Assembly: GCA_951813575.1 (NCBI GenBank)
Contig: OX638375.1
Location: 1,813,042 to 1,877,041 of the forward strand
DNA: 64,000 bases
From: Candidatus Binatia bacterium
GTDB lineage: Bacteria > Desulfobacterota > Binatia > UBA9968 > JAJDTQ01
Reading direction: 5' to 3'
Shown: piece by piece, positions 63,191 through 64,000 of the stretch
Layout: each line of letters begins with the position of its first letter
How positions within the stretch are numbered: the stretch's first letter is position 1
The notes under the pieces: model-generated
Databases searched by the model: none
What the model was told of the DNA's origin: nothing
What the model saw: only the letters and a program-made list of their open reading frames with translations
Position numbers and translations under genes: made by a program

Positions 63191-63910
63191 CTACAGCGCC
63201 GGGGCGTACAGGTTGTCCGCCAGGCCCCGGATGTAGTCGACGGTCTCCTCCAGCGACACCACGTCCGCGTACTTCATGTTCATGTCGAAGAGGTTGATCT
63301 TGTGGGACGACTGGCCGCGGTCGAAGGTGCACTCCTCCACCACGCTGACGCCGTAGTTGTACGAGAACGCGTCGATGACCGAGGCCCGGACGCAGCCGCT
63401 GGTGGTGGTGCCGGCCACCAGCAGGGAGTCCGCGTGGACTTCGTTCAGCATGCTGGTGAGCGGGGTGCCGAAGAAGGCGCTCGGCTTCTGCTTGCGCACC
63501 ACCACCTCGCCTTTTTGAGGCGCGATCTCGGCAACGATCTCGTTGCCCTTCTTCGCCAGCTCTTCGAAGTCCTCGGTGCCGCGGGAGTTCTTGCCGTGCC
63601 AGCGGCCGAAGGCGACGGACTGCTCCTCCCCGTGGCCGGTGGTGTAGAAGATCGGCAGGTGCTTCTTCCGGGCTTCCTCCAGCAGCGTGACGATGTGGTC
63701 CACGCCGACCCACCCCTCCTCGCCGCAACTGTTGCGGAAACGCTTCACGGACTCCAGGATGGGCTCCCGCCGGTCGCCGACGAAGTTGTAGTTCACGTCG
63801 ATGATGAGCACGGCCGGCCTTTGGCCGAACCCCGCCTTGGCGCCGTAGCCCGACAGTGCGAACACTTCCTTGTCACGATCGGTCAGAATATCGTCCCAGG
63901 TATTGCCCAT
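63191..63910 (-). CDS. Isochorismatase-family cysteine hydrolase (N-carbamoylsarcosine amidase-like)
   Basis: A 239-residue alpha-beta hydrolase. The Asp of AVLIIDVNYNF, the Lys of VVRKQKPSAFFGT and the Cys of VAGTTTSGCVRASV form the catalytic triad, and the cis-peptide region precedes TSGC. Size and the N-terminal extension (about 30 residues) fit N-carbamoylsarcosine amidase or maleamate amidohydrolase rather than isochorismatase. AAGGAG precedes ATG 63910. It is separated from xerC by hairpin repeats, so probably its own transcript. Confidence 0.85.
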   Translation of the reverse strand: MGNTWDDILTDRDKEVFALSGYGAKAGFGQRPAVLIIDVNYNFVGDRREPILESVKRFRNSCGEEGWVGVDHIVTLLEEARKKHLPIFYTTGHGEEQSVAFGRWHGKNSRGTEDFEELAKKGNEIVAEIAPQKGEVVVRKQKPSAFFGTPLTSMLNEVHADSLLVAGTTTSGCVRASVIDAFSYNYGVSVVEECTFDRGQSSHKINLFDMNMKYADVVSLEETVDYIRGLADNLYAPAL

Positions 63911-64000
63911 GAGTGACTCCTTCTCTGAATGAGTGCCTGCCGGGCAACTGCCCTGGCAGCCCCGACGCAGGCACGGATCTTGCGATTATTCCCCTTGACG

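Overview
High-GC bacterial chromosome segment with dense, mostly short-spaced genes, almost certainly from an uncultivated lineage close to the Deltaproteobacteria/Desulfobacterota or Tectomicrobia-like groups. The main reasons are the gene order xerC-hslV-hslU-argB-argD-argF-argG-argH-lptM-like-lysA-dapF-dapA-dapB, which resembles Geobacter-type genomes, a quinol:cytochrome c oxidoreductase with an octaheme cytochrome, and apparent selenocysteine use. The taxonomic statement is inference. No rRNA, tRNA, CRISPR array or replication origin was seen.

Layout. 1-13.6 kb: an edge-truncated gene, a DUF3891 protein, a broken TetR remnant, a ThDP enzyme, an Fe-S protein, NIPSNAP, MmgE/PrpD, an NfeD/QmcA membrane pair, a heme-oxygenase-fold protein, a UbiD decarboxylase, RluD, and two genes that only make sense if UGA is read as selenocysteine. 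One is an iodothyronine-deiodinase-like protein with a SECIS loop like that of E. coli fdhF. The other is a 71-residue protein with two UGAs three residues apart. 13.6-19.0 kb: a two-gene accessory cassette (DUF4143 ATPase plus a 1348-residue NACHT-like NTPase ending in a PD-(D/E)XK-like nuclease), headed by a perfect 18-bp palindrome; this looks like an undescribed defence or conflict system. 19.0-33.9 kb: a catabolic/accessory stretch with a molybdopterin oxidoreductase, HNH protein, RidA, epimerases, Rieske oxygenase, DapA-like aldolase, AMDase-like enzyme, two amidohydrolases, MFS transporter and a second ThDP enzyme. 34.2-41.9 kb: a probable lipid-tailoring cluster with an MMPL/RND exporter, FAD amine oxidase, Rieske oxygenase, a GPP34-cytochrome P450 fusion and an aldolase-like protein. 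41.9-48.1 kb: the respiratory operon (TM protein, Rieske Fe-S, split cytochrome b, 55-aa membrane protein, octaheme cytochrome c) with a separate cupredoxin-like gene. 48.2-49.4 kb: a second DUF4143 ATPase, also headed by a long palindrome. 49.4-63.1 kb: lysine and arginine biosynthesis, HslVU protease and XerC. The window closes with an isochorismatase-family hydrolase.

Repeats are prominent. There are two copies of a short TA-ended inverted-repeat element (MITE-like), each lying exactly at the 3' end of a gene and supplying its TAG stop. There are also several REP-like palindromes, one of them inserted inside a MITE copy, and two minisatellite arrays that start at REP-like palindromes.
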